DNA of 40,109 nt. Source: Lentisphaerota bacterium. Lineage in GTDB: Bacteria; Verrucomicrobiota; Lentisphaeria; Victivallales; Victivallaceae. The stretch lies in the NCBI GenBank assembly GCA_015061575.1, contig SUWF01000025.1:1-40109 (forward strand). Direction: 5' to 3'. Each line of letters begins with the position of its first letter. Within the stretch, counting starts at the first letter, position 1. The position numbers and the translations under genes are program-made. Shown here piece after piece: positions 1 to 7,353 of this stretch. The notes below the pieces were generated by a model. The model was not told the origin of the DNA and made no database searches. It saw nothing but the letters and a program-made list of their open reading frames with translations.

Positions 1-1
1 A

Positions 2-154
2 CATAATTGGTACAACACACCAGAAGATTTGGAAAATACGCTTCAAGAATATATAGATTTTTTTAATCGGAAACGTCCGCACAGGAAGCTGAAATTGCAA
101 ACGCCCGACCAATTTGAAGAAAATTATCTGATAAGCCTTGCAAGTAACGGTTAA
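2..154 (+). CDS. C-terminal end of IS3-like transposase (partial)
   Basis: The first 50 codons are an open frame that enters from the left edge and stops at TAA 152-154. The peptide has the typical end of an IS3-family OrfB integrase core: a YIDFFNRKRPHRKL stretch, with conserved N-x-x-R-P-H, followed by TPDQFEENY. In that family this segment closes the DDE integrase domain after the catalytic Glu. No upstream catalytic residues are in the window, so intactness cannot be judged. The stop lies 11 bases before the tRNA-Pro terminator hairpin, so the element sits immediately downstream of the tRNA gene. Confidence 0.8.
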   Translation, partial: HNWYNTPEDLENTLQEYIDFFNRKRPHRKLKLQTPDQFEENYLISLASNG

Positions 155-164
155 TAAATAGTGT

Positions 165-216
165 AAAAAAAAAGACTTTTGAAAGAGGTCGCATTGGACC
201 TGTCTCAAAAGTCTTT
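165..216 (-). terminator. Intrinsic terminator of tRNA-Pro
   Basis: On the minus strand a perfect 12-bp outer stem (AAAGACTTTTGA pairing with TCAAAAGTCTTT) encloses a second 5-bp stem (AGGTC/GACCT). It is followed directly by a run of nine T, three of which are also in the stem. It starts 11 bases after the tRNA CCA end, as expected for a tRNA terminator. It could also be the terminal inverted structure of the adjacent IS element, or serve both sides, because the transposase stop is only 10 bases beyond it. Confidence 0.75.
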
Positions 217-226
217 ACTACTGCAA

Positions 227-305
<79 letters not shown>

Positions 306-361
306 ACAAAAGGTTGCCGTCAGTTTCGCCTTTCGTTGGCATCACCAACGGCATGTTACTT

Positions 362-389
362 AATATAGCTTGCTTTTTGAATTTTTCAA
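362..389 (-). promoter_or_regulatory. Sigma70-type promoter for tRNA-Pro
   Basis: On the minus strand, TTGAAA (-35) and TATATT (-10) are separated by 16 bases. The -10 is about 57 bases upstream of the mature tRNA 5' end. The same arrangement recurs before rpmH and gnd in this window, which supports it as a genuine promoter form in this organism. Confidence 0.65.
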
Positions 390-413
390 GCTCAATATCA
401 AAGTTTTTTTGAA

Positions 414-1028
414 TTATTCTTGCACTTCCGCCGATTTCGGGGTCGCTTCGTTCTCTTTACGCAACGAAACTACCACTTTTTTCAGCGCACCTTCGCCTTC
501 GCTGACGGTCATGATCTCAGGATCGTTTTCCAATGTAATGTGGATTATACGACGATCGTGGGCGTTCATCTTCGGCAAAGTTACCGGTTCACCCCATTTT
601 TTTACTTCTTTGGCGGCATCCTTGGCCTGGCCGATCAGCTGGTCTTCGCTGATACCGCTGCGGCGATCGTGGCGGGGACGGCGTTCGCTGCGTTCACTGC
701 GATCTCCACGATCAGAACGTTCGCTGCGTTCACGACGGGGACGTTCGCTGCGGTTGCCGTTTTCGGAATAGCCGTCGATATCTATGGAGATACGCGGGCA
801 ATCTTCGTCGCCTTTGAACATGATGCGGTTCAGCAGCAGCTGCAGATTATCCAGAGTTTGCCCCTTGCGGCCGATGATGCGACCCGGTTCGGTTGATTTG
901 ATCTTCAAGCTCAGCTGATTTTCGCTGACTTCCGCTTTAAGTTCGGCATTCAAACCCAGATAGTCCAACATGGTGCCCAAGGTTTTACGAGCTTTGGATG
1001 CCAACTCTTCGCTGTTGATTTCTGCCAT
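414..1028 (-). CDS. jag: KH/R3H RNA-binding protein, Jag/KhpB (EloR) family
   Basis: A 204-residue cytoplasmic protein. Residues about 30-88 form a KH domain with the GxxG loop IIGRKG at 51-56. Residues about 126-193 form an R3H domain with the R-x3-H signature R159/H163. The two are joined by a highly charged Arg/Ser/Asp/Glu linker (about 91-124) made of RSER/RSDR-type repeats. The N-terminal Jag_N domain of Firmicute homologues is missing. Jag/KhpB proteins bind RNA and, in Gram-positives, influence cell elongation and division. Position directly downstream of yidC, with an SD-like GGAG, matches the conserved rpmH-rnpA-yidD-yidC-jag order. The biological target here is unknown. Confidence 0.9.
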   Translation of the reverse strand: MAEINSEELASKARKTLGTMLDYLGLNAELKAEVSENQLSLKIKSTEPGRIIGRKGQTLDNLQLLLNRIMFKGDEDCPRISIDIDGYSENGNRSERPRRERSERSDRGDRSERSERRPRHDRRSGISEDQLIGQAKDAAKEVKKWGEPVTLPKMNAHDRRIIHITLENDPEIMTVSEGEGALKKVVVSLRKENEATPKSAEVQE

Positions 1029-1139
1029 TTTCTTCTTTCTCCAAATTTTATTGCCTTGCTTGCGGCAATATTCATATTTGTTGTATGCGGTCCAATGTGA
1101 ATAAATGTTGCACCGTATAATTGTTACTCTTTTATTATT

Positions 1140-2873
1140 TTATGAACGTACCGTACGGGGCTTGTCGCCCTTTTCGGCGGATTGACGTTTGGCGTCTTCC
1201 CGCTGTTTTACTTTGTTCTGATACATCATCTGCGCTATACTGAAAATCTGACTTACTGACCAGTAAAGCGTCAAAGCTGAGGGCAGACTGTACAGTATGA
1301 ACAACATCACCAGCGGCATGGCCAGCATCACTTTGGCCTGCATGGGATCCATTGCCGTGGGAGTCAATTTCTGCTGAACTACCATCAGCAGAGTCCACAC
1401 GATGATCAGCGGATTGATCGCCAGACCAAACACATGCGCTACTGTATCCGGTTGAGCCAGGTCGTTGATCCACCAGAAACTCTGCTGACGGAGTTCCGAT
1501 GCGCTGCCCAGTGCATAGTAAAGTGCAATAAACACCGGTATTTGAATAAGCATCGGCAGGCAGCCGCCCAACGGATTGACATGATGTTCCCGATAAAGTT
1601 CCGACATCTTGGTCTGAGCGACCATCGGTTCGTCTTTGTATTTTTCGCGGATCTCTTTGAGTTTGGGTGACAGGGCCTGCATTTCGCGCATGGAGGCGTT
1701 GGCTTTCATCGTTACCGGGAAGAATATGGTGCGGATGAGCAGCGTCAGCAGAATAATGCTCCAGCCGAATGACCCCACAAAACCGTACAGCCAATTCAAG
1801 ATCGCCAGCATGATGTATGCCAGAAAATCGATCGGAAACCAGCCCAAGTGCATGACTTCCGACGCTTCCGGATCGAACGCCCGCAACGCTTTGGGCTGCT
1901 TGGGGCCCATGTAGTAGTCAAAAGTAAATTCCCGTCCGCTCCTGGCATTAAGCGTAAAAGAATTGAGGATAGCGCTATTGTTGACCGAAAATTCTTCGCT
2001 GCCGCTGGGATCTTCCACCCGGGCCATTTGCATTTTTACCGGTTCATTGCAGCGCAAAAGCTGAGCAAAGAAACGGTTGGTCACACCCGCCCAGCGAACC
2101 GTTTTGTCACTGAGTTCGGCCCAGTCATTTTCATCGGAATTGACCTCTTCGGATTTGACTTTGCCGGAGAGCGTGCAGTATTCAACAGTGTGGATCTCCT
2201 GCGCATTGCTGCGCTGATCTCCGGAAAGTTTGCACCACTGCTGCAGATCGCCGCCAGAGACCGCCAGCTCAGGAATTACCAGCGTTTTGTTCGAGGGATT
2301 GTAAATATTCATACTCAGCTGCAGCTGGTAGTCATTTACCACTTTGTAGCGGCTGGAAACATTGAATGTGTTACCGGCGGCATCGCGCAGCTGCCGAACC
2401 AGCAGATACTCTTGATCGTTGATCTGCTGACTTTGCAGGACTTTTACCACGGTCAGCGGTGAGCGGTCGCTGCGCAGCCCCAAGGCGCCGTACTCGGCTA
2501 TGGAGTTGGTCAGGGCTGGAAACTCATTGACGATTTCCAAACCGCCGCTGCGGTCTTTTTTCAGAAATTTATCGTTTAAGGTGATCTTTTCGATAGTGCC
2601 GCTGACCGGCTGGATGCTGTAAGTGCCGCCGGCGGATTTGATTGTTATCAGCGGCAATGCTTTTACGGCCGGAACTGCCGGTTTGGCGGCGGCAGCCGGA
2701 GCAGCCGGAGCAGCCGGAGCAGCCGGCGCTGTAACTGCTGTTGACTGCTGCACAACCGGTGCTGCCGGGGCGTTTTGTGTCTGGCCCACAAAATTGGGGG
2801 CAAACGAATACCAGGCGACCAGAGCCGCAGCTCCGATGACCACTGCTGCAATACTTGGTTTATCCAAATTCAA
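1140..2873 (-). CDS. yidC: Membrane protein insertase YidC
   Basis: YidC/Oxa1 insertase that inserts and folds inner-membrane proteins alone or with SecYEG. I chose TTG at 2873 (577 residues, beginning MNLDKPSIAAVVIG after initiation) because it places the first transmembrane segment at the usual N-terminal position and follows a purine-rich AAAAGAG..AAGAG. The frame remains open upstream to 3002, giving 43 poorly conserved extra residues. An Ala/Pro linker follows the first span, then the large periplasmic beta domain. The C-terminal 60TMH-type core contains LLTLLIRTIFFPVT with the hydrophilic-groove Arg. The protein ends in a short basic tail. It lies in the rpmH-rnpA-yidD-yidC-jag cluster. 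Confidence 0.93.
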   Translation of the reverse strand: MNLDKPSIAAVVIGAAALVAWYSFAPNFVGQTQNAPAAPVVQQSTAVTAPAAPAAPAAPAAAAKPAVPAVKALPLITIKSAGGTYSIQPVSGTIEKITLNDKFLKKDRSGGLEIVNEFPALTNSIAEYGALGLRSDRSPLTVVKVLQSQQINDQEYLLVRQLRDAAGNTFNVSSRYKVVNDYQLQLSMNIYNPSNKTLVIPELAVSGGDLQQWCKLSGDQRSNAQEIHTVEYCTLSGKVKSEEVNSDENDWAELSDKTVRWAGVTNRFFAQLLRCNEPVKMQMARVEDPSGSEEFSVNNSAILNSFTLNARSGREFTFDYYMGPKQPKALRAFDPEASEVMHLGWFPIDFLAYIMLAILNWLYGFVGSFGWSIILLTLLIRTIFFPVTMKANASMREMQALSPKLKEIREKYKDEPMVAQTKMSELYREHHVNPLGGCLPMLIQIPVFIALYYALGSASELRQQSFWWINDLAQPDTVAHVFGLAINPLIIVWTLLMVVQQKLTPTAMDPMQAKVMLAMPLVMLFILYSLPSALTLYWSVSQIFSIAQMMYQNKVKQREDAKRQSAEKGDKPRTVRS

Positions 2874-3228
2874 AATAGAACTCTTTTCTCTTTTAGGGAT
2901 CACTGGAATCGACCATGCGGGCGAGGGGGAGGCGGCAGCGTAATCGTCTTGCTGTACGGAAAGATTTGCCGACAGCGATCCTGTGCCTGCTCTGCGCTGC
3001 ACGGCGGAATGTTTTTTGCAATCAAATCCGGAACATTCCGTAATGCCTGTGATCAGCTTTTGATTATAAAAACAACTTTGCCGGTATCGGAACCGGACTT
3101 GCCAAAAAAATAAAACAGTTGCAATCGATTTTTCTGCTGCAAACTCATCTGGAACATCTTTATAATGAGCTCAGTTACAAAAATATCTCTGGCAACTCCA
3201 AGGTGATCGCTGACTTTTTCGTTTTATA
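2874..3228. other. Gap between yidD and yidC, no convincing gene
   Basis: These 355 bases separate yidD from the preferred yidC start. They include the in-frame upstream extension of yidC (2874-3002), which does not look like YidC. On the minus strand a TATAAT-like element lies near 3060 without a good -35. I see no RNA gene or strong hairpin. It is probably the yidC leader. Confidence 0.4.
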
Positions 3229-3453
3229 TCAGCGGTCATGCCGTTTTTTACGCTGCGGCACCGGATCAAATCCGCCCCGGCACCATGGATTGCAGCGCAG
3301 TATACGAAAAACGGTCAAAAACATGCCACGCCAAAAACCGTGGACTTTGAATGCCTCTGCGCTGTAACGTGAACAGCTGGGCGTAAAACGACAGCATTGT
3401 CCCAAATACGGAGAAAGAGTCAACTGATAAATTTTTATCAGCAGTAACGGCAA
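3229..3453 (-). CDS. yidD: Membrane protein insertion efficiency factor YidD
   Basis: Small YidD protein with the family pattern LLIKIYQLTLSP..G..CRFTPSCSRYSAEAF, then a helix, then RILRCNPWCRGGFDPVP. The Cys-rich CRFTPSCS and RCNPWCRGG-DPVP motifs are diagnostic. It is thought to help YidC-dependent insertion at the inner face of the membrane. The start is uncertain. TTG at 3453 gives 74 residues, a usual family length. GTG at 3528 would give 99 residues and overlap rnpA. The frame is open to 3684 within rnpA. No clear ribosome binding site is seen, so translation may be coupled to rnpA, whose stop is at 3471. Confidence 0.85.
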   Translation of the reverse strand: MPLLLIKIYQLTLSPYLGQCCRFTPSCSRYSAEAFKVHGFWRGMFLTVFRILRCNPWCRGGFDPVPQRKKRHDR

Positions 3454-3470
3454 CGCAATACTGATTTTGC

Positions 3471-3860
3471 TTAATCGGCTGAGTTCTGAATCACTTGCAG
3501 CTTTTTCAGCAGTCTTTCCATTTCGCACATTACATCGGCGCACTTGGCCTGTTTGATGCGCTGACGGGGAATGAATACCAGACGACATGCGCTGAGCTGC
3601 GGTTTCAGCATTCTGAAACTCTCCCAGACCAGCCTTCTCGCCCGGTTGCGGACTACTGCTTTGGTGCAAAACTTTCTGCCGCATATCACTCCTGCCTGTA
3701 ATCTGCCGTTTTCAGAGGCGGCAGTTGCCGCCACCAGCAAATGGCCTGCTGCAGAGCGACCGTTCTCTCGGACCGCAGTAAAATCGGCTTTGAGGGTGAT
3801 CTTGTCGCTTTTCAGCAGGCGGTGCCTGAGTACCGGAACACTTTTCCCGGGACAATCCAT
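3471..3860 (-). CDS. rnpA: Ribonuclease P protein component
   Basis: Basic 129-residue protein with the RnpA layout: LRHRLLKSDKITLKADFTAV at the N-terminus, then AVVRNRARRLVWESFR, which is the RNR signature that contacts the RNase P RNA, and a C-terminal CEMERLLKKL helix. It supports RNase P in removing tRNA 5' leaders. It starts 13 bases after the rpmH stop, so the two genes are almost surely cotranscribed, as in most bacteria. About 10 residues before the first conserved position make it slightly longer than usual at the N-terminus. Confidence 0.92.
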   Translation of the reverse strand: MDCPGKSVPVLRHRLLKSDKITLKADFTAVRENGRSAAGHLLVAATAASENGRLQAGVICGRKFCTKAVVRNRARRLVWESFRMLKPQLSACRLVFIPRQRIKQAKCADVMCEMERLLKKLQVIQNSAD

Positions 3861-3873
3861 CGTTTGAAACTTA

Positions 3874-4008
3874 TTACGCAGACAGTTTCGCGCGGCCCTT
3901 CATGCGGCGGCGTTTCAGGATCAGACGGCCATTTTTGCTGGACATACGGGCCATGAAGCCCAAGCGGCGTTTTCTTCTGCGGTTTGACGGCTGAAATGTT
4001 CTTTTCAT
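3874..4008 (-). CDS. rpmH: 50S ribosomal protein L34
   Basis: A 44-codon gene whose product begins [18 protein letters not shown] and continues [21 protein letters not shown]. This is a full-length L34 with the typical invariant TFQPS and FMARM..K.GR segments. L34 is a small basic protein of the large ribosomal subunit. It is the first gene of the cluster, preceded by a strong SD (AAGGA about 8 bases upstream) and the promoter at 4080-4107. No dnaA gene or DnaA boxes lie upstream, unlike the textbook arrangement near oriC. Confidence 0.97.
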   Translation of the reverse strand: MKRTFQPSNRRRKRRLGFMARMSSKNGRLILKRRRMKGRAKLSA

Positions 4009-4079
4009 GATATAACTTCCTTTTTTTTCAGGTTAAACGTCTTTTGACTGTAAAATCAATTTACAATAACTGAAACCAT

Positions 4080-4107
4080 AATATAGCACTGTTTTGCAAA
4101 ACTTCAA
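4080..4107 (-). promoter_or_regulatory. Promoter of the rpmH-rnpA cluster
   Basis: TTGAAG and TATATT are separated by 16 bases on the minus strand, with the -10 about 70 bases upstream of the rpmH ATG. It shares its pattern with the tRNA-Pro and gnd promoters. Confidence 0.65.
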
Positions 4108-4176
4108 GCGGTAATTGATTTTTTATTTTGTAAAAGCTCTCAAAAGTAGTCTGCCGGGGAAGATTTGCCGATTTTT

Positions 4177-5334
4177 TTAATATTGCTCGCTGCTGAAGGG
4201 CATGGAACTGATCGTACTGCCATCTGACAAAGTTATATTAAAAAATCCGGTGGTAAGCAGCCGGGGCAAACTGGCAGATATTTCGGCTTGACCGCATTGA
4301 AATTTGACTTTGGCCGGGGCTTTTTCCCAATGTTTGAACCGCCACAAGCCTTTACTGCATGTATAGACCAATTCTGCCGATTTTACTGCATACGGCAAAT
4401 TTTCCAGCGTTGCTGTCAGCTGCTCGTGCTGCAGGCAGGTTTCCGGCACACCGGGCAGATAACGATCGTGCAAAACGCTGTCGGCAAAGTTCCAGATGGT
4501 TTCTTCCTGCCACGAAATCGTGTGGTTGTGCGGATATTCTTTATACACTGTCAGCTGCCGGCAGCTGTTGAGTTTCCGGACGCTTTTCCACAAACTTCCG
4601 GCTGGAAATGCTGCATCGTTGGTTCCGGCAAGCAGCATACAGGGTATGGTGATCTTATCCAGAGTATGGCCGGGATCAAACAATTCAAACCAGCGACTGC
4701 GGTGCAGATCGCTCACCGCCGGATCACTGTATGGCAAAACCGAGTCCGGCGTGTTGAAAAATCCACAGCCGTAAACTGATATGGCAAAACGGAAGCGATG
4801 ATCATGCGCCGCAGCCAGCAGTGTCAGCACGCCGCCCCAGGATATGCCGCTAACTCCGATATTCCGATCATCCACCTGCGGAAAACTGCGCAGCAGCGTG
4901 TTGCCCAGAATGGCTGCCGTCAAAGCATGATAAACCCATTGGTCAGTTACTTCGTCGAATGCCAACTCCATTTTGCCCCATCCGGGTGGCCCGGCAAATT
5001 CATGTCGGGGCCACGGGTGATGGTAGGGATTGGCAGCCCAGCATGGCACACAGCCGCAGCAATCCATGGCGATCGCCGCATAGCCGCGCTGGACCCACAA
5101 TTCCACCCAGTTGGCCAATGCAGTCGCTCCGCCGCCGTGGATCAGCACGACCCCGGGAACCGGAGCTTCTGCCGAGGCATTTTCCGGGAATCCGCAACAG
5201 GCGAAAACCTTGGTTGGTTTGCCTTTATAAGGTACTGAGGAATAAAAAAATTGCTTTACTCCAGGGTAGGGGAATATTTCAACTTCTTCGATTTGCGGCA
5301 ATGCAAAGAGTTCTTCCGCATCTTGAATAATCAT
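4177..5334 (-). CDS. Alpha/beta hydrolase, acetylxylan-esterase/DLH-like
   Basis: A 385-residue alpha/beta hydrolase without a signal peptide. The oxyanion-hole motif LIHGGG is at about 64-69 and the nucleophile elbow GISWGG has Ser165. The likely acid is Asp240 in GTNDAAFP, and the likely base is His269 or His271 in YPHNHT. An insertion rich in Cys, Trp and Pro (about 91-120) and an extra C-terminal beta-like domain of about 100 residues follow patterns seen in acetylxylan-esterase and prolyl-oligopeptidase-like families. The substrate is unknown, but an ester of a plant or host glycan is plausible given the DUF4838 neighbour upstream. Only about 20 bases separate its start from the hairpin at 5361-5401, so it may depend on readthrough. 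Confidence 0.8.
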   Translation of the reverse strand: MIIQDAEELFALPQIEEVEIFPYPGVKQFFYSSVPYKGKPTKVFACCGFPENASAEAPVPGVVLIHGGGATALANWVELWVQRGYAAIAMDCCGCVPCWAANPYHHPWPRHEFAGPPGWGKMELAFDEVTDQWVYHALTAAILGNTLLRSFPQVDDRNIGVSGISWGGVLTLLAAAHDHRFRFAISVYGCGFFNTPDSVLPYSDPAVSDLHRSRWFELFDPGHTLDKITIPCMLLAGTNDAAFPAGSLWKSVRKLNSCRQLTVYKEYPHNHTISWQEETIWNFADSVLHDRYLPGVPETCLQHEQLTATLENLPYAVKSAELVYTCSKGLWRFKHWEKAPAKVKFQCGQAEISASLPRLLTTGFFNITLSDGSTISSMPFSSEQY

Positions 5335-5360
5335 TTTGTCCGTTTCGGGTAAAAATATAT

Positions 5361-5401
5361 GCGCAGCAGCTGTCGGAAGTTATTACCAGCGGCTGCTGCG
5401 C
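5361..5401 (-). terminator. Hairpin terminator between DUF4838 gene and hydrolase
   Basis: Perfect 10-bp stem GCGCAGCAGC/GCTGCTGCGC with a 21-base loop. On the minus strand it is followed by ATATATTTTT, which fits a partial intrinsic terminator after the DUF4838 gene. Confidence 0.6.
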
Positions 5402-5415
5402 ACATTTATTCAGCT

Positions 5416-7272
5416 TCAGTTATCTTTGCTCAGAATGCCCTGACTGTGTTTGACGATATAGGCATCTTCCCAATCCAGCCCGAAGTGCAGCCATTTTTTG
5501 CCGGCTTCCAACTGTTTGATGATTGCATCGGTATAGCAGTTGAAGGTGCTCATCCGCAGAACGGGGCGTTTGGAACATTTGTTCTGTGCCCACTTCTGGA
5601 ATGCCTTGATCTCTTTAAGACCGGCTTTACCGGCGTTGTAATCATCAAAGAAAGTTTTGAAGCGCACCAGATATTCCATCCACAGCACCAGATCTTTGCG
5701 GAATTCATCTTTGGGCATCTTGGCACAGAGCTTTTCGGCACAGCGTTTCATGGCCTTGTAGTCTTTGAGTTCGGTGCGGCTGAAAAGACTGTACGGGTAG
5801 GGTATGTGGCACTTACCGGCAGAGTGGACAAGTTTATCCAGCTTGGCGTAGAAGCGTTTGCCTTCGGCGGCATCGTCGTTGAAGAGTGCCTGCCAGAGCT
5901 TTTTCAGCACTGCCGGACGCTTTTTACCGTACATGGCGTTTGCCATGGTGTAATAGTTTATACCGTAAACGCTCCAGTGGGGCAAGTGGAACTGGGTGAT
6001 GATGCCGTCCACGCCGGTCTTTTTGTAGAACGCTACTTCATCAAAAATCTTATCAGTATGCACCATGGGCAGCGAGATGTAGAAGTTCACCCCCATAAAG
6101 TATTCGTAAATGACCACATTGCCGCCCCGTTTGACTTTGGTCCACGCTTCAATATCTTTGGCGTAGCGGGAGTTGACCGGGCATTCCGGATCATCGATCT
6201 TGTGGTTGATGCAGCGCCAGTAGTTGGCCATTTCCACTGTCATGCCTTTTTCAAGGAACATATTTTCCGTGGGATAGCAGTAGTTGACATAGGCGCACAG
6301 CGTTACGTTGAGCGTGCAGCCTTCTTCCTTGAGGCGGCGGCAGACATACATTATCAAATCGTGATAGATTTCGCCTGCCAGATAAACGTGTTCGGCAAGG
6401 CTGTAAAGTTCGCCTTTGCGGTTTTTGTCGTAGAATTTGCTGCATTCCGGACATTCGCACCAGCCGAAACCGTCGTTGGGGATCAAGCCCACATTGGTGA
6501 CTTCGGGGTGTTTTTTGCCGTATTCAATAAGGTTTTTGACCAATTCTTCGCGCAATGCCGGATTGGTGGTGCAGAGCTGTTCGCTCAAAAGCAGCGCGCT
6601 TTTGCTGGAAGACGGTTTGATGCGCTCGCCATTGCGTTCGGCAAAAAATTCCGGATGACTTTCTGCATATTTTTCAGCCGGGATAAGGTAGCTGAAGTTG
6701 TGGTGACCGCTTTCGATGGTAATACCGCGCACCCGGTAGAAATCGATCAGATTCTGATCGATCTTGTCGTAAAACTTCATCCAGGTTTCAACATAGTTGA
6801 GCTTGTTTTTTACCATCCAGTCGCCGATAACGTAGTTGTCTTCGCTGAAAGGAAATTCCTGCACAAAACCGCGGACTTTCAGATCCGGCACCCGGTTTCT
6901 GATAAGATAGCCGGTGGTTTTGAGCTGCACTTTGCCGCCGAACTCTTCGAGCGTATCCACACCGGGTTCAAAGAAGGTGTACCCGAGATACTCTTCGGCA
7001 AAATCATATACTGCGTAGATGATCTCCAACGCTGTGGGCGCAATAAATGTGAGAGCGTTTTTTGCCGCTTTGACCGAAAACCCTTTGGCTTCTTCTTTGA
7101 CTTCAAAGATCACATCCACCGGTTGATCCGGATCGGTTTTTCCGGCAAATCTGGTCATTACCAGCCGGTCAAGTTCATTGGCTGCCAACTCCAGCTGTTC
7201 ATCGTCGGGCAAATCCACAAACTCCAGCCGGGAGCGACGGGAGAGAACGAGGTATTCTGCTTTTTTTACCAT
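5416..7272 (-). CDS. DUF4838 domain protein (glycosidase-like)
   Basis: The ATG at 7272 (618 residues) is preferred because AAAGGA lies 8-10 bases upstream; the frame is open for 21 more codons. Residues about 25-130 resemble the small N-terminal domain seen before GH20/GH67-type barrels (LGYTFFEPG). The following region carries the DUF4838 signature PNDGFGWCECPEC (about 265-277, three Cys). Aromatic-rich motifs EYFMGVNFY and HLPHWSVYGINYY suggest a sugar-binding barrel. No signal peptide is visible, so it is probably cytoplasmic. The family is thought to be glycoside hydrolase-related but I know no established reaction. It probably forms a carbohydrate-processing pair with the downstream esterase. 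Confidence 0.8.
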   Translation of the reverse strand: MVKKAEYLVLSRRSRLEFVDLPDDEQLELAANELDRLVMTRFAGKTDPDQPVDVIFEVKEEAKGFSVKAAKNALTFIAPTALEIIYAVYDFAEEYLGYTFFEPGVDTLEEFGGKVQLKTTGYLIRNRVPDLKVRGFVQEFPFSEDNYVIGDWMVKNKLNYVETWMKFYDKIDQNLIDFYRVRGITIESGHHNFSYLIPAEKYAESHPEFFAERNGERIKPSSSKSALLLSEQLCTTNPALREELVKNLIEYGKKHPEVTNVGLIPNDGFGWCECPECSKFYDKNRKGELYSLAEHVYLAGEIYHDLIMYVCRRLKEEGCTLNVTLCAYVNYCYPTENMFLEKGMTVEMANYWRCINHKIDDPECPVNSRYAKDIEAWTKVKRGGNVVIYEYFMGVNFYISLPMVHTDKIFDEVAFYKKTGVDGIITQFHLPHWSVYGINYYTMANAMYGKKRPAVLKKLWQALFNDDAAEGKRFYAKLDKLVHSAGKCHIPYPYSLFSRTELKDYKAMKRCAEKLCAKMPKDEFRKDLVLWMEYLVRFKTFFDDYNAGKAGLKEIKAFQKWAQNKCSKRPVLRMSTFNCYTDAIIKQLEAGKKWLHFGLDWEDAYIVKHSQGILSKDN

Positions 7273-7296
7273 GCTCAAATCTTTCCTTTTTTCACA

Positions 7297-7330
7297 CAGA
7301 AAACGACAGTATTTAAACTGCCGTTTTCTG
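7297..7330 (-). terminator. Strong hairpin downstream of fusA-like gene
   Basis: CAGAAAACGACAGT and ACTGCCGTTTTCTG form a 14-bp stem with one imperfect pair and a 6-base loop. It lies 23 bases after the EF-G-like stop and 24 bases before the DUF4838 start. The downstream minus strand is A-rich, not T-rich, so it may be an RNA-stabilising or processing hairpin rather than a true intrinsic terminator. Confidence 0.5.
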
Positions 7331-7353
7331 CTCATATTGTTAAGTTTTTGATT

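Noticed and set aside
414..1028. Plus-strand ORFs within jag
   Set aside because: They arise from the Arg/Ser repeat region read in reverse and have no RBS or domain.
4009..4176. Replication origin next to rpmH
   Set aside because: I found no DnaA boxes of TTATCCACA type and no dnaA gene.
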